Source: Anaeramoeba flamelloides (Eukaryota > Metamonada > Anaeramoebidae). Taken from it: DNA of 64,000 nt. The position numbers and the translations under genes are program-made. Under the pieces are notes generated by a model. The model was not told the origin of the DNA and searched no databases. It saw only the letters and a program-made list of their open reading frames with translations. Positions 13,090 to 27,228 of the stretch are shown here, piece by piece; the first letter of the stretch is position 1; each line of letters starts with the position of its first letter. The stretch is taken from assembly GCA_027625915.1 (NCBI GenBank), contig JANTQA010000015.1:9639001-9703000 (forward strand), in the 5' to 3' direction.

Positions 13090-15919
13090 AACGGAAATTG
13101 AAATCGAAATCGAAATGGAAATTGATAATGAAACTGAAATTGAAAATATTAATAAAAATAATAATAATATAATTCCTTCTACTGGAGAAATTAAGAATTT
13201 TAAAAAATTAACAACTTTAAAAAAAATTAAAGACTTTAGTAAATTAAGAATACTTTTAACAACAAAGCCAGAGGAGATTAAAAAATTTGATGATATTTTG
13301 ATAAAGAATCAACAATTGTTATTATTTGTTTGCAAATATTATTATAAAAAGGGTGGTAAGCAATATCTATTTGATAAAATAAAAACACATTTTACAGAAA
13401 AATTGAAAAATTATAATCTTATACAAGACTTTCTTTCAAACTCATCTCCTGATAGCTTTGTATTGGACGTTGATTTGGATCAGAAATTTACATTGGTTGA
13501 CGTTTTTCAATTTGTCATTGTTCAAAACCGAAAATCTAATTTGAAACAATATACGAGTTTTTATCACAAAAAAAAGAATATCTTAAAATTGATTTATCAA
13601 AACCTATCTCGATTTTCAACAAAGGTTGATAACATCAACATTTTTAGAATGGCACTGCACACTAGCGAATTTATTATAAAAACGAGAATTGAACCGTTTT
13701 ATTCAATATTACAACTATACAATACCCATTCAAAAAACACCATTGATCGATTAAAAAAATGCTTTTTCCCTTCAAATATTTCTTCATATTTTATAAATGA
13801 TTTTCAGAATAATATGAATCATTATTGGGTTTGCCCCAATGGACATCCATATTATGTTGGGGAATGTGGAAGACCCACGGCAACTAACAAATGTAAAATA
13901 TGCCAAGCAAATATTGGCGGCCATAATCATCAAGAATTAAAGGGGTGCAGGAGAGCGACCATTAATGATTTCCAAGAACCTACAGGTTATTCAATATCTG
14001 ACATTATAGAGAAAAATTTAGTTGAAAAGTTTCGAAACTTATCTTCCATTTCATTTCGATTTTTGAGATTATTACTACATTTGTCAATTTTGCCAGGTTT
14101 GTTACTGGATAACAATAATAATACTGTTAATCATTATTTTGATAATTTTTGTAGAATTATTAATAAAAATTTTGAAAAACCAAAAAATAAAAAGTCTATG
14201 CTTGATAAAATAATAAGGCATATTAATAATGATTTGGAAACATTAAGTAAATTATTGTCAATTCCAATTGAACAATCCTCTTGGTATTATCATATTTTAT
14301 TAAATCGATTAAAAAATCCAAAAACCAATAATATCAACAAATTTCAAGCAATAAATTTATTCTATAAAAAAAAGAATGGAAGAAATGAATTTGAAAATGA
14401 AATTACAGATTTTGTAAATGCAAAACAGACTATTATTTTGGACTCTATTAAAGAAATTGAAAAAAAGAATAGCCAACAATGCCAATTAATGCTAGACATA
14501 TTGAATCCAAACATAACAAAAAGTTGGAAATATCAATTTTTTGAAAACATTGATTTGGATTCCTTTATCGTCAAGTATGAAAATAGTAAAGACTCTATCA
14601 AAAAATTTAAATTTATCAATTTTTATTTAAAAAATTGGAAAACTTTACATTCATTATCCTTGTTCCAATCCTCACAATTGTTTCTCAATTCACTGATAAA
14701 TAAATATAATGGACTGATTAACCAAACAGAAGCACGTGGAATTACTATTAAACAATTTTTTAAAGAATTGAAAAAAACAAAAAATCTAGATTATTACCAA
14801 AGAATACAAAATGGATGGATTGATCTTAAAACCATTTGGAATTTTACATTCAAAAATGTCAAAAATTTGTTAAATTGCCAAGGTACCCCTTTACAATTTC
14901 AAAAAATGGTTATAAATGAATCCTTACCAATTAGCTTTCTTTTGCCAATGGAATTAGATGAACATTTTTGTATAATTGGGCTGGTGACTAATTTAATTGA
15001 TTCGCATAATGATTATATTAAAAAAATCAAAAAATTCCAAAAATTTGAAAATTTAGGAAAAAAAAGAATATTATTTAATACCAAATATTATAACCAGTTT
15101 AATTTTAATGTATTCCTAAATCTAAACAAAAACATATTTTTAGATTTTATTAAAGATCATTATTCTAAAAATACCAATTTATATTTTAAATTGATCAATG
15201 ATTTCTTAATAAACTTCTTAACTTCATATAAGGGTGAGCATATTGAACTGAAAATGGATAATTTTGTATTTAGAGGATCTACATTAACAGATTTCCAAAT
15301 TTTTAATTCACCAATTTGGAAGCAAAAAGACATTTCAAAAAATGATTCAAAAATATTAACAAAGGACTTGAAAAAAGAAACAGCTTTAATAAAAGTGAAA
15401 ACTGTAGTCGAAATTATAATGACAAATTTAGAAGGAATCAGTTTAATAAATGTAAATACAACCCAATTGCCAGATCAAAATTTAATAAATTTCGCTCTAC
15501 ACAATTTAAAACTTGATAAAAAATTTCAACAAATAGGTAATATTTCTAAAACATTAAACCAATTGCAACTCGCACATTTACTTTCATTACACAAATTATT
15601 AGTCAATACTTTAATTGACCCAATTGAAGCTATCTCAACAAGATTTAAAACAAAATTATCACACATACAAGAAAAAGATTTATTAAAGGCAATCAAAAAA
15701 TTAAATAATCAGATTTTATTACAACACTGGAAAAGGCTAATATTCGAAACAATAGATGATAATACACCTTCAAAATCAGCATTAAAGGAATTTTTACAAT
15801 ATTTGATGGAGGGTGAGGATTTATTAGCTCAAGATTCAATTTCGAAACATTTTCCATCATCAATTTTAATGGAACATTCCGTTACAGCTTATCAATTTTA
15901 TCTTAAAAATTTAAATTAA
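11405..15919 (+). CDS. RNF213-like: RNF213-like giant protein, C-terminal part with RZ finger
   Basis: This frame is shifted by -1 against the preceding one. It has no ATG at its nominal start and is open upstream to 10934, so it is the continuation of the same gene rather than a separate one. After a Lys/Thr/Arg-rich stretch comes a helical region, a lone CPSC pair at 12530-12541, and the RNF213-ZNFX1 (RZ) finger at 13832-13940. The RZ finger reads CPNGHPYYVGECGRP, then CKIC, then IGGHNH. The RZ finger is the element that RNF213 uses for E2-independent ubiquitin transfer. The rest matches the large helical C-terminal part of the family in size. A complete RING (C3HC4), which human RNF213 has upstream of the RZ finger, is not visible: only the final C-x2-C seems to remain. 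Asn and Glu/Ile repeats near 13020-13150 are low complexity. The stop is TAA. Confidence 0.9.
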
Positions 15920-18900
15920 AAAAATATATTGTTTTTTTTTATTTTTATTAGAATTTAAAAATTATTATTACATGACGAGATTTTTAGTAAAAAATAAAAA
16001 GTATAAAAAAAAAAATAAGTTTATTGAAATGATGAAATTGATTTTAAAAGGAAATTTGAAAACTTTAGAACACAATTAAAAGTATTTAAGCAATTTTTTT
16101 TTTTTATTTTTCATTTTTCGATCTTGAAAATATATTTTTTTTTGAATTTTTTGAGAGCAATTAAAAAATAATATTTTGTGATCTTTCTTATTTTTTTTCA
16201 AGTGGGCTACTATTCAAAAAAATGGTTTAACTTTTTCAATTTTATTGGTTTAAAGTTGAAGTTTAAAATGATCTAATATAATTAATGAAGTTAAAGATTA
16301 TTTTGTTGAAATTTAAAAAGGTTAAATTCTTAAAAAAAAAATAAAATAAAAAAAAAAAATAAAATAAAATAAAATACAGCATTACAAAGCTTTTATAATT
16401 GTTTTAACTCTCAAAACTTGATTTGAAGATAGATTTTAAAAAGTTTGATATGAAAAAAATCAATCGTAGATTTGAAAAGGCTGTAATTTCGGTGAAAAAA
16501 AGTACTTGGGATAATTAAATGTTTGTTTCTAACCTGTAAAACTTTTTTAGATTGTTTTTGATTTTTAATTTATGGTCACAATTACCTCATTTTCTTTTCA
16601 ATCAGAAAAAAGAAAAAAGGAAAATGATGAAAAATGAAAAATAACTTCAATAAAGTAAAAAAAAATAATAAAACTAAAGTTAAACAAGTTGGAAATATGA
16701 AAATTTATTTTACACCCTTGAGTTGTCTAATCAATTGTCAATAGATTGGTTTTATTTATAATTGAAAAACTACAAAAACAATAAATTAAAACAAATTTCT
16801 TATTATAATATTTTAATAAATATTAGAGCTTTATTAGAAAGTTTCAATAGTTTTTTTTTTTTTTATTCTTCCCAAAAATACATTTTTTAATGATAAAGAT
16901 TCAATGAATTAATGAATATTTTAATATTCAATGAATTCGGTTTAAGAATGATTTTGTTTAATATAAAGGACCTTTATTGAAATTAACCTTTTACTAATTT
17001 CCAAATAATAAATAAAAAAAATCCCATTTTGGTTTTTTAAAAAATCAACAGAATAATTATTAACAAAACACAAGACAATTATAAGTACTATGAAATTTTT
17101 AATATTATTTTTTTAAAAATTATTTCTGATTCTTTAAATTTTTTTAGAACTAATAAGTTGATGAAGTATAAAATATTAGATATTTTAAAAGAGTATCTAA
17201 AAATGATATAATAAGCAGTAGTGTCTATAAACATTATTCTAAATAATAATTAAAGTCTTAAAAAAATTACAATTTTGTGGAAAAATTATTTTTGTTCAAA
17301 AATTGCTTAATTTCTTTCTTTATTTAAAACTAATTTATAGATTTATGGACTGAGTTATTATGATAAAGAAAGTGTATATTAAATTGTTTTTTAAGTGATA
17401 TTAGTTTTCAATGTCAATTAAAAAGAAAATTAATTAGTAAAATATGATATATTTTTAACAATTAGCAAAGACAAATCTAGTAATTTTTAGAAAAAAATAT
17501 TAAAGAACTAATACTCAATTTTAATAGAAATTATTATGAATTAGACTATTTTATACATACATATTTGGATTTTAAAGTGTCACAAATTGGATCTCCTTAA
17601 ATCTCTGAAGATTTTTTATTTCAATTTTTTTAATTTTATCAGCAAGTTATTTTTTATAAAAATAAAGTATAAAATGTTTAATCTGTCAAATTTAGTTTCT
17701 TTTTAAACAACTCAAAATCAAGTTAAATAGAATTAAATTGATATCGTGCTCAAAGAAAAAATTTGTTACATATTAATGAAATTTGATATTTATAAATATA
17801 AAACAAAAAAAGATTAATTCCTTTCTTTGTGAATTGGGATCTTTTTAAATTGAAAAATCCTTTTAAACTATTTTTTTTTTTTGGAAATAATTATTTTTAT
17901 ATTTTATGAAATTTTCTAGGATATATTTAGCTATACCCCAGGAAATTACATTCTTTGAAATTTTTTTTTTTTTTTTTGATTGTTAAATCTTGTTGTTACC
18001 AAGGGAAATCCTTAAATTCTTCTTTTATTGCTGATATATTTTTTGTAATTCAGATCTTATTGGATTTTATTTTAAGTATTTGAATTTTTTTTTTTCAGCC
18101 AAAAGAAGTGAACATTCAAAATATTAATTTTCAGAGATAAAGACTTTTTGTGTATAAGCTATTTCCAAAAAAGCGTTGCATTATTTTTTTACATTTCAGA
18201 AAAAATCACCTTTGTGTGTGAAGGTATTCATGAATTGACAATAGCAAATTAAGTTTAAATGTAATACTGATTGAATAAATAGCTATGATATTTATTTCAA
18301 AATATATTGGATGAAATATTTCCAAAAAATGAAAAAAAAAAAATAGCACTATTTTTGGTGAAAACAATTCACAACCTATTTCAATAAAAAACTGGAAATA
18401 TAGAAAGGATACCAATGATTTTTTAAACAATAAAATGTATTTATATTTTTTAAATTCGATTTGTAAATTTGTAGAGATTAAATAAGTTATAAAAAATGTT
18501 TTTTCAATCAAATAGAAAATAATAAAGACCCATTTTCACCCCTAAAAAAATTTCAAGATAAAATTGGGATCAGAAATTTTAATAACTTATATTTGTGTAA
18601 TATAATATTAAAAAACAAATTGAATTATTATTAAGATCCGATAAATGGTAGCTAAAGTTTTTGAATATTTAAATAATTTTTTGAAGATTTAGTTTAAAAG
18701 ATATATTATAAAATAAATTTGCCCCACTTTCTTGGAAATAGCTTAAAATGTATTGATAGGTGGAATTAGACTGTTAAACTGGTGATTTTAGATTTATCGC
18801 CATTCAGTATTTCCAATCACCTTATATTATTAACATTGATTAAAGTAATAAAAATTTTGATTATATTTTAATATGGAGATCCTATTTTTATTTTGGTGTT

Positions 18901-20689
18901 TGAATTTATACGTTAATTTCCAATTGAAAAAAAATACTAATCTAGAACAAATGGTGTAACATGATTAAATTTTAATAGTGTAGGGCACTTTTCCAGTAAT
19001 TGAAAAAATGTTAATAACAATCCAGTAATTTTCTAAGAATTTGGAATGAATCCAAACATTTGATAAAAATATATAATCAAATCAATTACAAGAAATAATA
19101 TATATATGAATTTGGTTAAAAAAAGATAAAATTTACCAAAAAACTATAAAAAGAAGAAAAAAACAAAAGGTAATTGTAAAAAAATCAAATTTTATTATTA
19201 TTCAATAAAACTTTTCTAATAGGAAAAACTGCAAATATTCAAATCAATATGTATTAATCAATTATTTTATCGACTAGACATCTTTAATTGAACTAAAAAG
19301 ATTTTAACTCATTGATATTATCTCTAAAAAAGTCTTAAAAATTATAAAATCAATACTTATATTCCTAGAACGATTTATAAAACAGAAATGAAAATAGTAA
19401 TCATATCAAAAGTTGAACAAATAAAAAAGATATAAAATCAAAAAATAGAGCTTCTAGGTTTTTAACACATATATCATTAAATTAAAAATTTTACAAAAAA
19501 ATATACTGAAAATATTAATTGGGAAATAGATAACTTAAAATTTTTAAATGTTAAATCTAAATTAAATAATATAAAATTTAAAAATAAATAGTTCTGTTAA
19601 AAGTTCAAGAATATTTCAAAATTATTCTATTTAATAATAATATCAGGAAATTTCTTATATTAATTTCGGAGATTTCAGTCAAATTTATAGGTTTTTCAGA
19701 ATTTAAAATAATAGAGAAAAACTCTCGATTTACTAAATTCATTTAAATTTTGTAAAATTTAACTGTTTTTTTTTTAAAAATTCAAAGATTTTATTAATTT
19801 TCTGTTGATGTCCTAAATTAAAATAAAAATAATTGCTATAAGAGATAATAAATTTCTTCTCTTCAAAATTATTAAAAACAAAACTTTTTTTTTTTTTTTA
19901 ATCAAATAAATCATTCATACTCAAGAAATTTTTTGAGTTTAATAATACTTTTTATTTATTTTTCCTTTCAAAGTTATATAGAAGTTCGAAAAAACCTTTT
20001 AAAAAAAAATAAATAATAACAATCAAAGAGGTATATTTTATCCTTATTAAAAATTTTATAAGAAAATTCATTTTTTTTTCCCTCCTTAAATATTCATGTT
20101 TGTTGATATTTAATATTTATCTTTTTCAATATACATTGTATTGCTAATTTAGAATTAGTATAACATCAAAGCTGTCTGGATTTACACTTGAGAAATAAAA
20201 ATCTAAAATTTGGATTTCAAGTCTGCATTTTATAAAATATATTAAAATATTCTTCTTTCTTTTTAACTTTAAAAATGAAGGTCTTTAAAGATTTTTGGGT
20301 TTTTTCTTTCTTTTGGGTGTTTGAATTTTCAAGAAAAGTCAATTGATTTGTACAATTATAATTGCTTTGTTTTTTCAAAACTTATTATTATCTTTTTTAA
20401 CTTCTGAAAACTTTTTAAATGTTAGATTTTACTGTTTTTCACTTTTCATTTCTGGTATACAATCTTAAAGTTAATTCATGAATAGATAATGTTAAAATCT
20501 CTCATGAAAGTAAATTGAATTTCCCATTTAACTTTACTTTGATTCAAAACCTTGAGAATGTATTTAACTTCGGAAAGATACCAAAAAAGGGTTTTAGATA
20601 TTTTACATTTTCAATTTTAGGTTTTAAGACCTAAAAGTTCAACTATATATGTTCTGATTATTTTTTACTGTAACACTTAGGTCAATTAA
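15920..20689. other. Intergenic region without a recognisable gene
   Basis: This is about 4.8 kb of AT-rich sequence with many A and T runs and short frames on both strands. The longest frames look like low-complexity shadows. I see no gene, tRNA or rRNA. A weak, diverged copy of the palindromic repeat described elsewhere may lie near 19697-19741. Confidence 0.6.
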
Positions 20690-21775
20690 GGTTTACAATC
20701 TCTGAGATTTGAAAAAAGATTATCTTGTGTAGGTTGTGACTACTTGTTAATTTGGTTCTTAGCTGATCGATCTTCACCTTGATTTGAATTATAATAGTGG
20801 TTTTATAAAGATTAATTTTCTTTATTTCAAAATTGGAATTGAAGTGTGTAAGACAAATATATTTGAAGATAAGTTCTAAAAAAATTAGATTTGTGGGTTT
20901 ACAATTGAAATATTTAATTATTATTTGTTTTATTTACCCTATTAAAAAAAAATAGATAAATTTAATTCAAAAGTTTCAAATAAAACCAAATCTAATAAAA
21001 AATTTCCATTAATAAGCGAATAATCACTTTTTTAAAAACTTATCTAGGGTATATTATTAAATTTCAAATTTGACCAAATTTGAAAATTGTTAAAATTGAA
21101 ATTTTTAATATTTTTGAAGAGTTTCTTGATTATTATCATTAGTATGAAAGTTTTTAATGTTTTTTTATAGTTGTGGGAGGAAAAAGCAAAATTATTATTT
21201 TGCGATTGGTAGTATTTTATTACTTAAATTGTAGAAAATCCAAAATTTTGAAATCATCAAAAATAAATATTTTTAAAAATTTGTTGGAAATCCAATTTTA
21301 ACTCAAAAAGTTAAGTGTAAATTTTTTACCCCTTAAAACAAGTTGCGAAAGTATAATTCCTCTCTTAATTGTTTTTTTTTTTCAAAATCCTTGCCAAAAT
21401 TTTGTAGCATACCATTCAACCACCAAAAACCCATTCTAGCATACTCTAACCTACCCTAACATACCCTAACCTACTCGTAAAGATGTTTTTAAATACCTAC
21501 AGTCAAAATATTTAAATGGAATTAACTTTTTTGAAATAAATGAGAATTTGACAAATTTTGAAATTTAATAATTTTCCCCTTATCTCCCAATCTCTTCATC
21601 TTACTCTCAAATATTCAGATTCTGATATATAAAAAAAAATTGCTAAAAATTAGCTTTTTTGAACCACTTTTAAAATTCAAATGAAGGAGAAGATCGATCA
21701 GCTACGAACCAAATTATCAAGTAGTCACAACCTACACAAGATAATCTTTTTTTCAAATTTCAGGGATTGTAAACC
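20690..21775. mobile_element. 1.1-kb DNA element with ~100-bp terminal inverted repeats (TTAA flanks)
   Basis: The arms at 20690-20793 and 21672-21775 are inverted copies of each other with only a few mismatches and one indel. They start GGTTTACAATC and are flanked on both sides by TTAA (20686-20689 and 21776-21779). There is no transposase frame inside, so it is non-autonomous. TTAA duplication is typical of piggyBac, but the terminal GG is not the usual CC, and the inverted repeat may run a few bases into the flanks. The superfamily is therefore uncertain. Confidence 0.75.
21431..21479 (+). repeat. Tandem 10-mers of TACCCTAACN type
   Basis: There are about four degenerate 10-base units with a CCCTAAC core inside the 1.1-kb inverted-repeat element. 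They resemble telomere-like repeats but have a 10-base period and are imperfect, so they are best called a short minisatellite. Confidence 0.6.
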
Positions 21776-21779
21776 TTAA

Positions 21780-22782
21780 TACCAAGATTTATAATCTTTT
21801 ATTTTTCTTACTTACTCCAAAGATACAATTTTTTGAGAGAATTTGTTTTTGAGATTCTTTTGAGAACTTTACTCTTGAAAAAAACAGTTTCTAAAATGGG
21901 AAATTAACAAATTTTAAAAATAATTTTTTCACATAATTAAAAATCAAGATAGCTCAAATATGTATATATACTCTTTTTTGTTTTTTTTTTTGGTTATACA
22001 GGGACTTTTCTTTTAATCTCAATTCATAAAGAGGATTAAACTATTTAATTTTCAAAATAGATACAAAAAAAAATGTAATCTTTTTAAAAGTTTTCCTTTT
22101 TTTTTTTTGACATTGACTAATAAAAAAGAACTAGAGTGAAAAAATGGAGATCCAAGACTTAGCTTTATTGTTTTTTTTTTTACTATTATTTTGAAATTTT
22201 TCATGAAGGAAATAAATAATCTCTTTGAGAAAAGATCAGAAGATTTTGTAATTATTTTTTGAAATCAAATAACTTTTTTTAAAAAAAACCTTATTTGATC
22301 AATTCTAGAAGAAATACCAAATTAGAACCATTCACTAATTGAAATATTAACACTTGTTTATAAATTACAATAGACACAAAACAAAAAATAAATAATTATC
22401 AATACTAATAAATTATCAGTGTGTTAAAATTTTTTGGAGAGACGAGCAAAACAAAAAAATATAAATTGGTAAATTTGATTAAATTTACTTTATACATTTT
22501 TGATTGATCAAATTTCAGATACCATTGACTAATTTTATTTTAGTTCTTCTATTTTGAACAACTAAACTTTAACATAAAATCAATTGCTGAAAAAAATGTT
22601 TTAATCGAACGAAACAGGTTACGTAATTCAAAAAATGAAATGAAAATAACCAACTTAAAAGATGAAAAAATGAAAAAATCAAAATTACAAAAATCCTTAA
22701 TTATTTCCAATTTGAATGAAATTGTATTATTGTGATTGTTTGTACCATTTTGACTGTGTGTAAAATTTTGAATTTGAGTTTA
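21780..22782. other. Intergenic region, nothing recognised
   Basis: AT-rich sequence with T runs between the inverted-repeat element and the 3' end of the RasGAP gene. No gene or RNA is supported. Confidence 0.5.
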
Positions 22783-25700
22783 TTAAATATCTTTTATTAA
22801 TAATTGGAATTTTTCTTTTATGGATTCAAAACTTTGATAATTATTTAAAAGCTTTTCTTGGTATTTTGGAATTGACAAAAGTTTATAGATTTTTTCGTAA
22901 TGTATTTTCAAAGTTTCCGGGATTATTGGAAAGCTTTCAAGAAGATAGTCATTAAATTTTTCAGAAAAATCAAGTTCGTTTTCATTAATTTCTGATATAT
23001 CATCTGAAATTTTGTCTCCCTTGCAAATAAAGAAGACATTTTGATCAACTATTTTGCCCAAGACTATTACCTTTTCTTTGCTTGTAGTATTACATTGGAA
23101 GAGGGGGTTTATTAGATCGTCCATATATGAATGAATTTTAGGGATGCATTCTTTTACCAGGTCATTGAAATAAATCATTGATCCTTCTTTAAAAAAGGCG
23201 CCGTTGGCTGCTGATTGTATTATTTTGGAAACTAAAATGAGGCCTCTTCGAGTTCGAGCATTTGGGATTATTTCTGACAGCCCCATTTTTTCCGGAACTA
23301 CGATTGAGGGGCATAAGAATCTTAAAAAAATGAACCCAGCGAGAGTAATATATTTCGAATTAGGGTATCTTTCGAAAGTTGTGGCGCTTAAAACCGAGCA
23401 AATATTTCTCATGATTAACGGGCATTTAAACCGATTTAAAAAGATTGAATCCAACATTTTACGAACAAAGTCAACAACCCTTTTCCTATTTTCTTCCAAG
23501 TTTTCTCCTTCCTTTAATCTGGAAGCATTAATTTCAAAGGAGCCTTGGCATTGGAAAATTTGATCAATAACACTTTTCAAGCATTTGACCATAAAATTTC
23601 TGCCCATTTGCTTCGCATATTCAGATAACATTTTGGAAGCAGGGCAATTACCCCTAAATAGTGTAGCTTCGGATTTCGTTTTATTAACTTCTTTTTTGAT
23701 CAATGTTTGAATAAAGAAAAAATTCAATTGCTTGGTTTCAAAGATATAAATTAACGCGCGCGATAATAGATCATTATCGGAAACGCTTATTGTTGTTGCA
23801 AAAATGTTGGCAAAAATAAAATCATTATTAGCGAATAGTAACTCTTCCAAAATTTTCAATTTGTCTTCTGAAAATTGGTTCTGTTTTTTTTCAATTTTCT
23901 TTTTTTCTTTTTTTCGTTTTTTCTTATTCTCCTTTGGCTTAATTTCTTTAATTCTCTGCGGTTTAATTATTTCTATTTTATTATTCTCTATTTTATATTT
24001 ATTATTTTTCAATTTGATTAACAATTTTTTTTCATTAATCAAAATTTCCATAATTTCAATCCATTCGTATTTTGGTATTTTTATTTCTTTCTCCTTTGTT
24101 TTATTTTCCTTCTCATTGGTACTCACATTCACATCCACATCCACATCCACATCCACATCCACATTCACATTCAAATTCACATTATTATCATTATTATCAT
24201 TATTAACATTCATAATAATAATATCCTGTAACGAATAGCCAATTTTAAAATTGTTATAATTATTATTATTCAAAATGATCTTATCATTTTGTAATTTAAA
24301 TAGATATAAATATTTTAAAATTTTGATTCTAAAATAATTTAATTGTGATAATAAAAGTTTATTAGTTTCAATTTCCTTTTCAATATTATCTAAATTAATT
24401 GAGTTGTCATTGTTAATAACTTGTGTCGAATTATTTAGCATTTTTAATTTTTTATTAAATTCTGTTTCGTATTTTGCATTAACCCATTTTAATAAAGATT
24501 CTATTTTAATTTGGTATATTTTTTGATTATAATTTTCATTTTTTAATGGTTCGTTAATGAGAAAATGAAATTTTTGTAATTGAGTAAAATAGGAATCAAA
24601 TTGAAATTTGATTGAATTGTTTACTGTGGTAAAATAATAGCTTTTATTCAGGTTTTTGCCTGTTTTGATTTCAAATAGGTTATTAATCGAAGCCTTTGGT
24701 AAAGAATTTATATTATTCACATTTTTGCCCGTTAGGCTGTTTAATAAGAAATTATTTGATAAATTAATACTTTTTTCGACTTGTTCCAATTGATTTTTGG
24801 AATTATAAATTAAGATATAATAGCCATGTACGACAATCCATTTCTCAACCCATTTGGAAGTAATTTTATTTTTAAAATAAAACCAAAGTTTATTTTTCAC
24901 AATTATTGGTGGGTTCTTCTCATTCTTAACTCTAATTTCATTTAATTTATTATTATTTAAAGCATTATCAAAATTGTCGTTTTTGTCTTCATTGCTCTTT
25001 GTGTTCGGATCGTCATTTTCGTCATCATTACGTGTATCCTTATCATTGAAAAAGTTGCTAAAGTCCAAATCCAATTGTTGTTTTAATTCTTTTTTTTTGA
25101 TGATAATTAAATCTGATTTCAATATATAGCCAAAGTTTTTCTTGTCCTTTAACAAATTATCCAAATTGTTTAAATTGTCCAAATTACCTAAATTGAAGCA
25201 TTTTATTATTTTTGAATTTTCTTTAATTTCATTAAAAAGCAAAACCCAATTCCCCTTTTCTAAAATTAAAAAGGTGGTAAAGATTTTATTTTTTATAACC
25301 TTTTCAGTATTAATATAGCCAAATCCAAAAATATTAAATTTATCTTTATCGTCATTGGTGTTATTATTAATATCATTTTTACTACTATTGCTAACTTTAC
25401 TATCATTATATTTTAGTTTAATTAATTCAATTAAAAATCGTTTTTTCCAAAGATTAACTAATTTAATTTGATTTTTATTTTCTTCAATTTTATTTGTTAA
25501 TTCCAATATGGATGTAGTATCATTATAATCGTTATAGAATTGGAATAAATCTTCGTTCGAAGCTAAAATTCCTTTTAAATTGTCAATAATTTTTTCTAAA
25601 AATGGCAATATTGTCAAGAACTTTTCCAATTTTAATTCATTTCTTCTTTCAAGTTTTTTTTCATTCTCAATTCCCATTTCTTTTTCAAATTGTAATTTAT

Positions 25701-27167
25701 TCAAATTTGTGGAATTACTATTATTTATAAAGCATTTGATAAACTTATTAAGGCAGTTTAATAAAAACACCCAATTATCTAATTCGTTTTTTGTAATTAC
25801 AAAATATTTTTTTTTCAAACAATCGGTAATTATTTCAAAGCTATGTAATTTTTTTTTTTTGCCTTCAGATAAAAATTTTTTTATTAAAACAATTCCTCTT
25901 AAATCATAGATTTCTCTTAAATTCTCCTTTTCTTCATTGTCATAGATTAGTAATAACCATCCTTTTAACACACCCCATTTACCATTGGTTGTTTTCTTTG
26001 ATTGCTTAAACAAATAGCCAGAAAAATAAAAGGGCAAATTTAAAATATTTTCTGGAAATGTCATCCATATTTTTAAACAATTTTTGGTCAATTCGATTGA
26101 CTTTTCTTTGGGTAATTTATTTAAATTTTTAAATTTAATACCATTTTTTTCAATAATTTGATTCAAAATATTTAGATTATTGCTATTAACAATAATTTCG
26201 TTGTCATTAATGCTCCCACTATTATTAGTTAATTGATCGTTTAGATTTGGATTTTTATTAAATTTATTTATATCGCTACCTTTCACTAGATCAATGATTG
26301 TAAAATATTTTTTTGGAACGATGATCGATCGATTATGATTAAATTTTAAATTATAAAAATCATTATTTTGAATTTTTATTAAATCATAAATTTTTAATTT
26401 TTTAATTTCATAATTATTATTTTTATAATTGTCTAGCGCTAATAACTTTTTTTGTTTGTCTCCTTGATTAAATAAAAATAAGCAATATCTCGATAAGAAA
26501 TAATTTTTCCAATTTTTTAAAGAATTTACCTTATTATTGCTATAAGTAAAGCTCTCATTAATTACATTCAAATTGTCATTTTGACTGTTCTTGTATTGTT
26601 CCAAATGTTCTTGAAATTTAAATTCATTTGTAATTTCATTATCAAACCATTTAATATAATTAAAGATTTTTTTTTTAAAATTATTAATTTTTTGTTTTTT
26701 TAAGAATTTTAATAAATTTATTATTTTTAATATAAATGTTAATCCCTGATTTAATTTTTTTTTTTGCTTGTGACTATTCAAACCAAAATATAATAAATCA
26801 TCATTTGTTTCAATTGAAATATAATATTCGTTTGGTATAATATTTTGTGAAAATATTTCAAAAGAAATTAATTTTTTTGAATTAATGATCTTTTCTAGTT
26901 TATTTTTTTTATCCAAAATTAATAAATACCATCCTGATATTAATAATGTTTTTTTAATCCATTTTTTATTACCAGGTTTTGATTCTTCATAAACGGTACA
27001 TTTTAAAAAATACGGTAAATCATTAAAAAAGGCTTTTTTATTATCATTTACTTTATTGTTATCATCATTTTGAGAATTTATCAAATTCATAATTTTTTTC
27101 AATCTTTTAATAATTTTATTATTATTATTATTGTTATCATTACTATTATTGTTATTATCATTATTAT

Positions 27168-27228
<61 letters not shown>

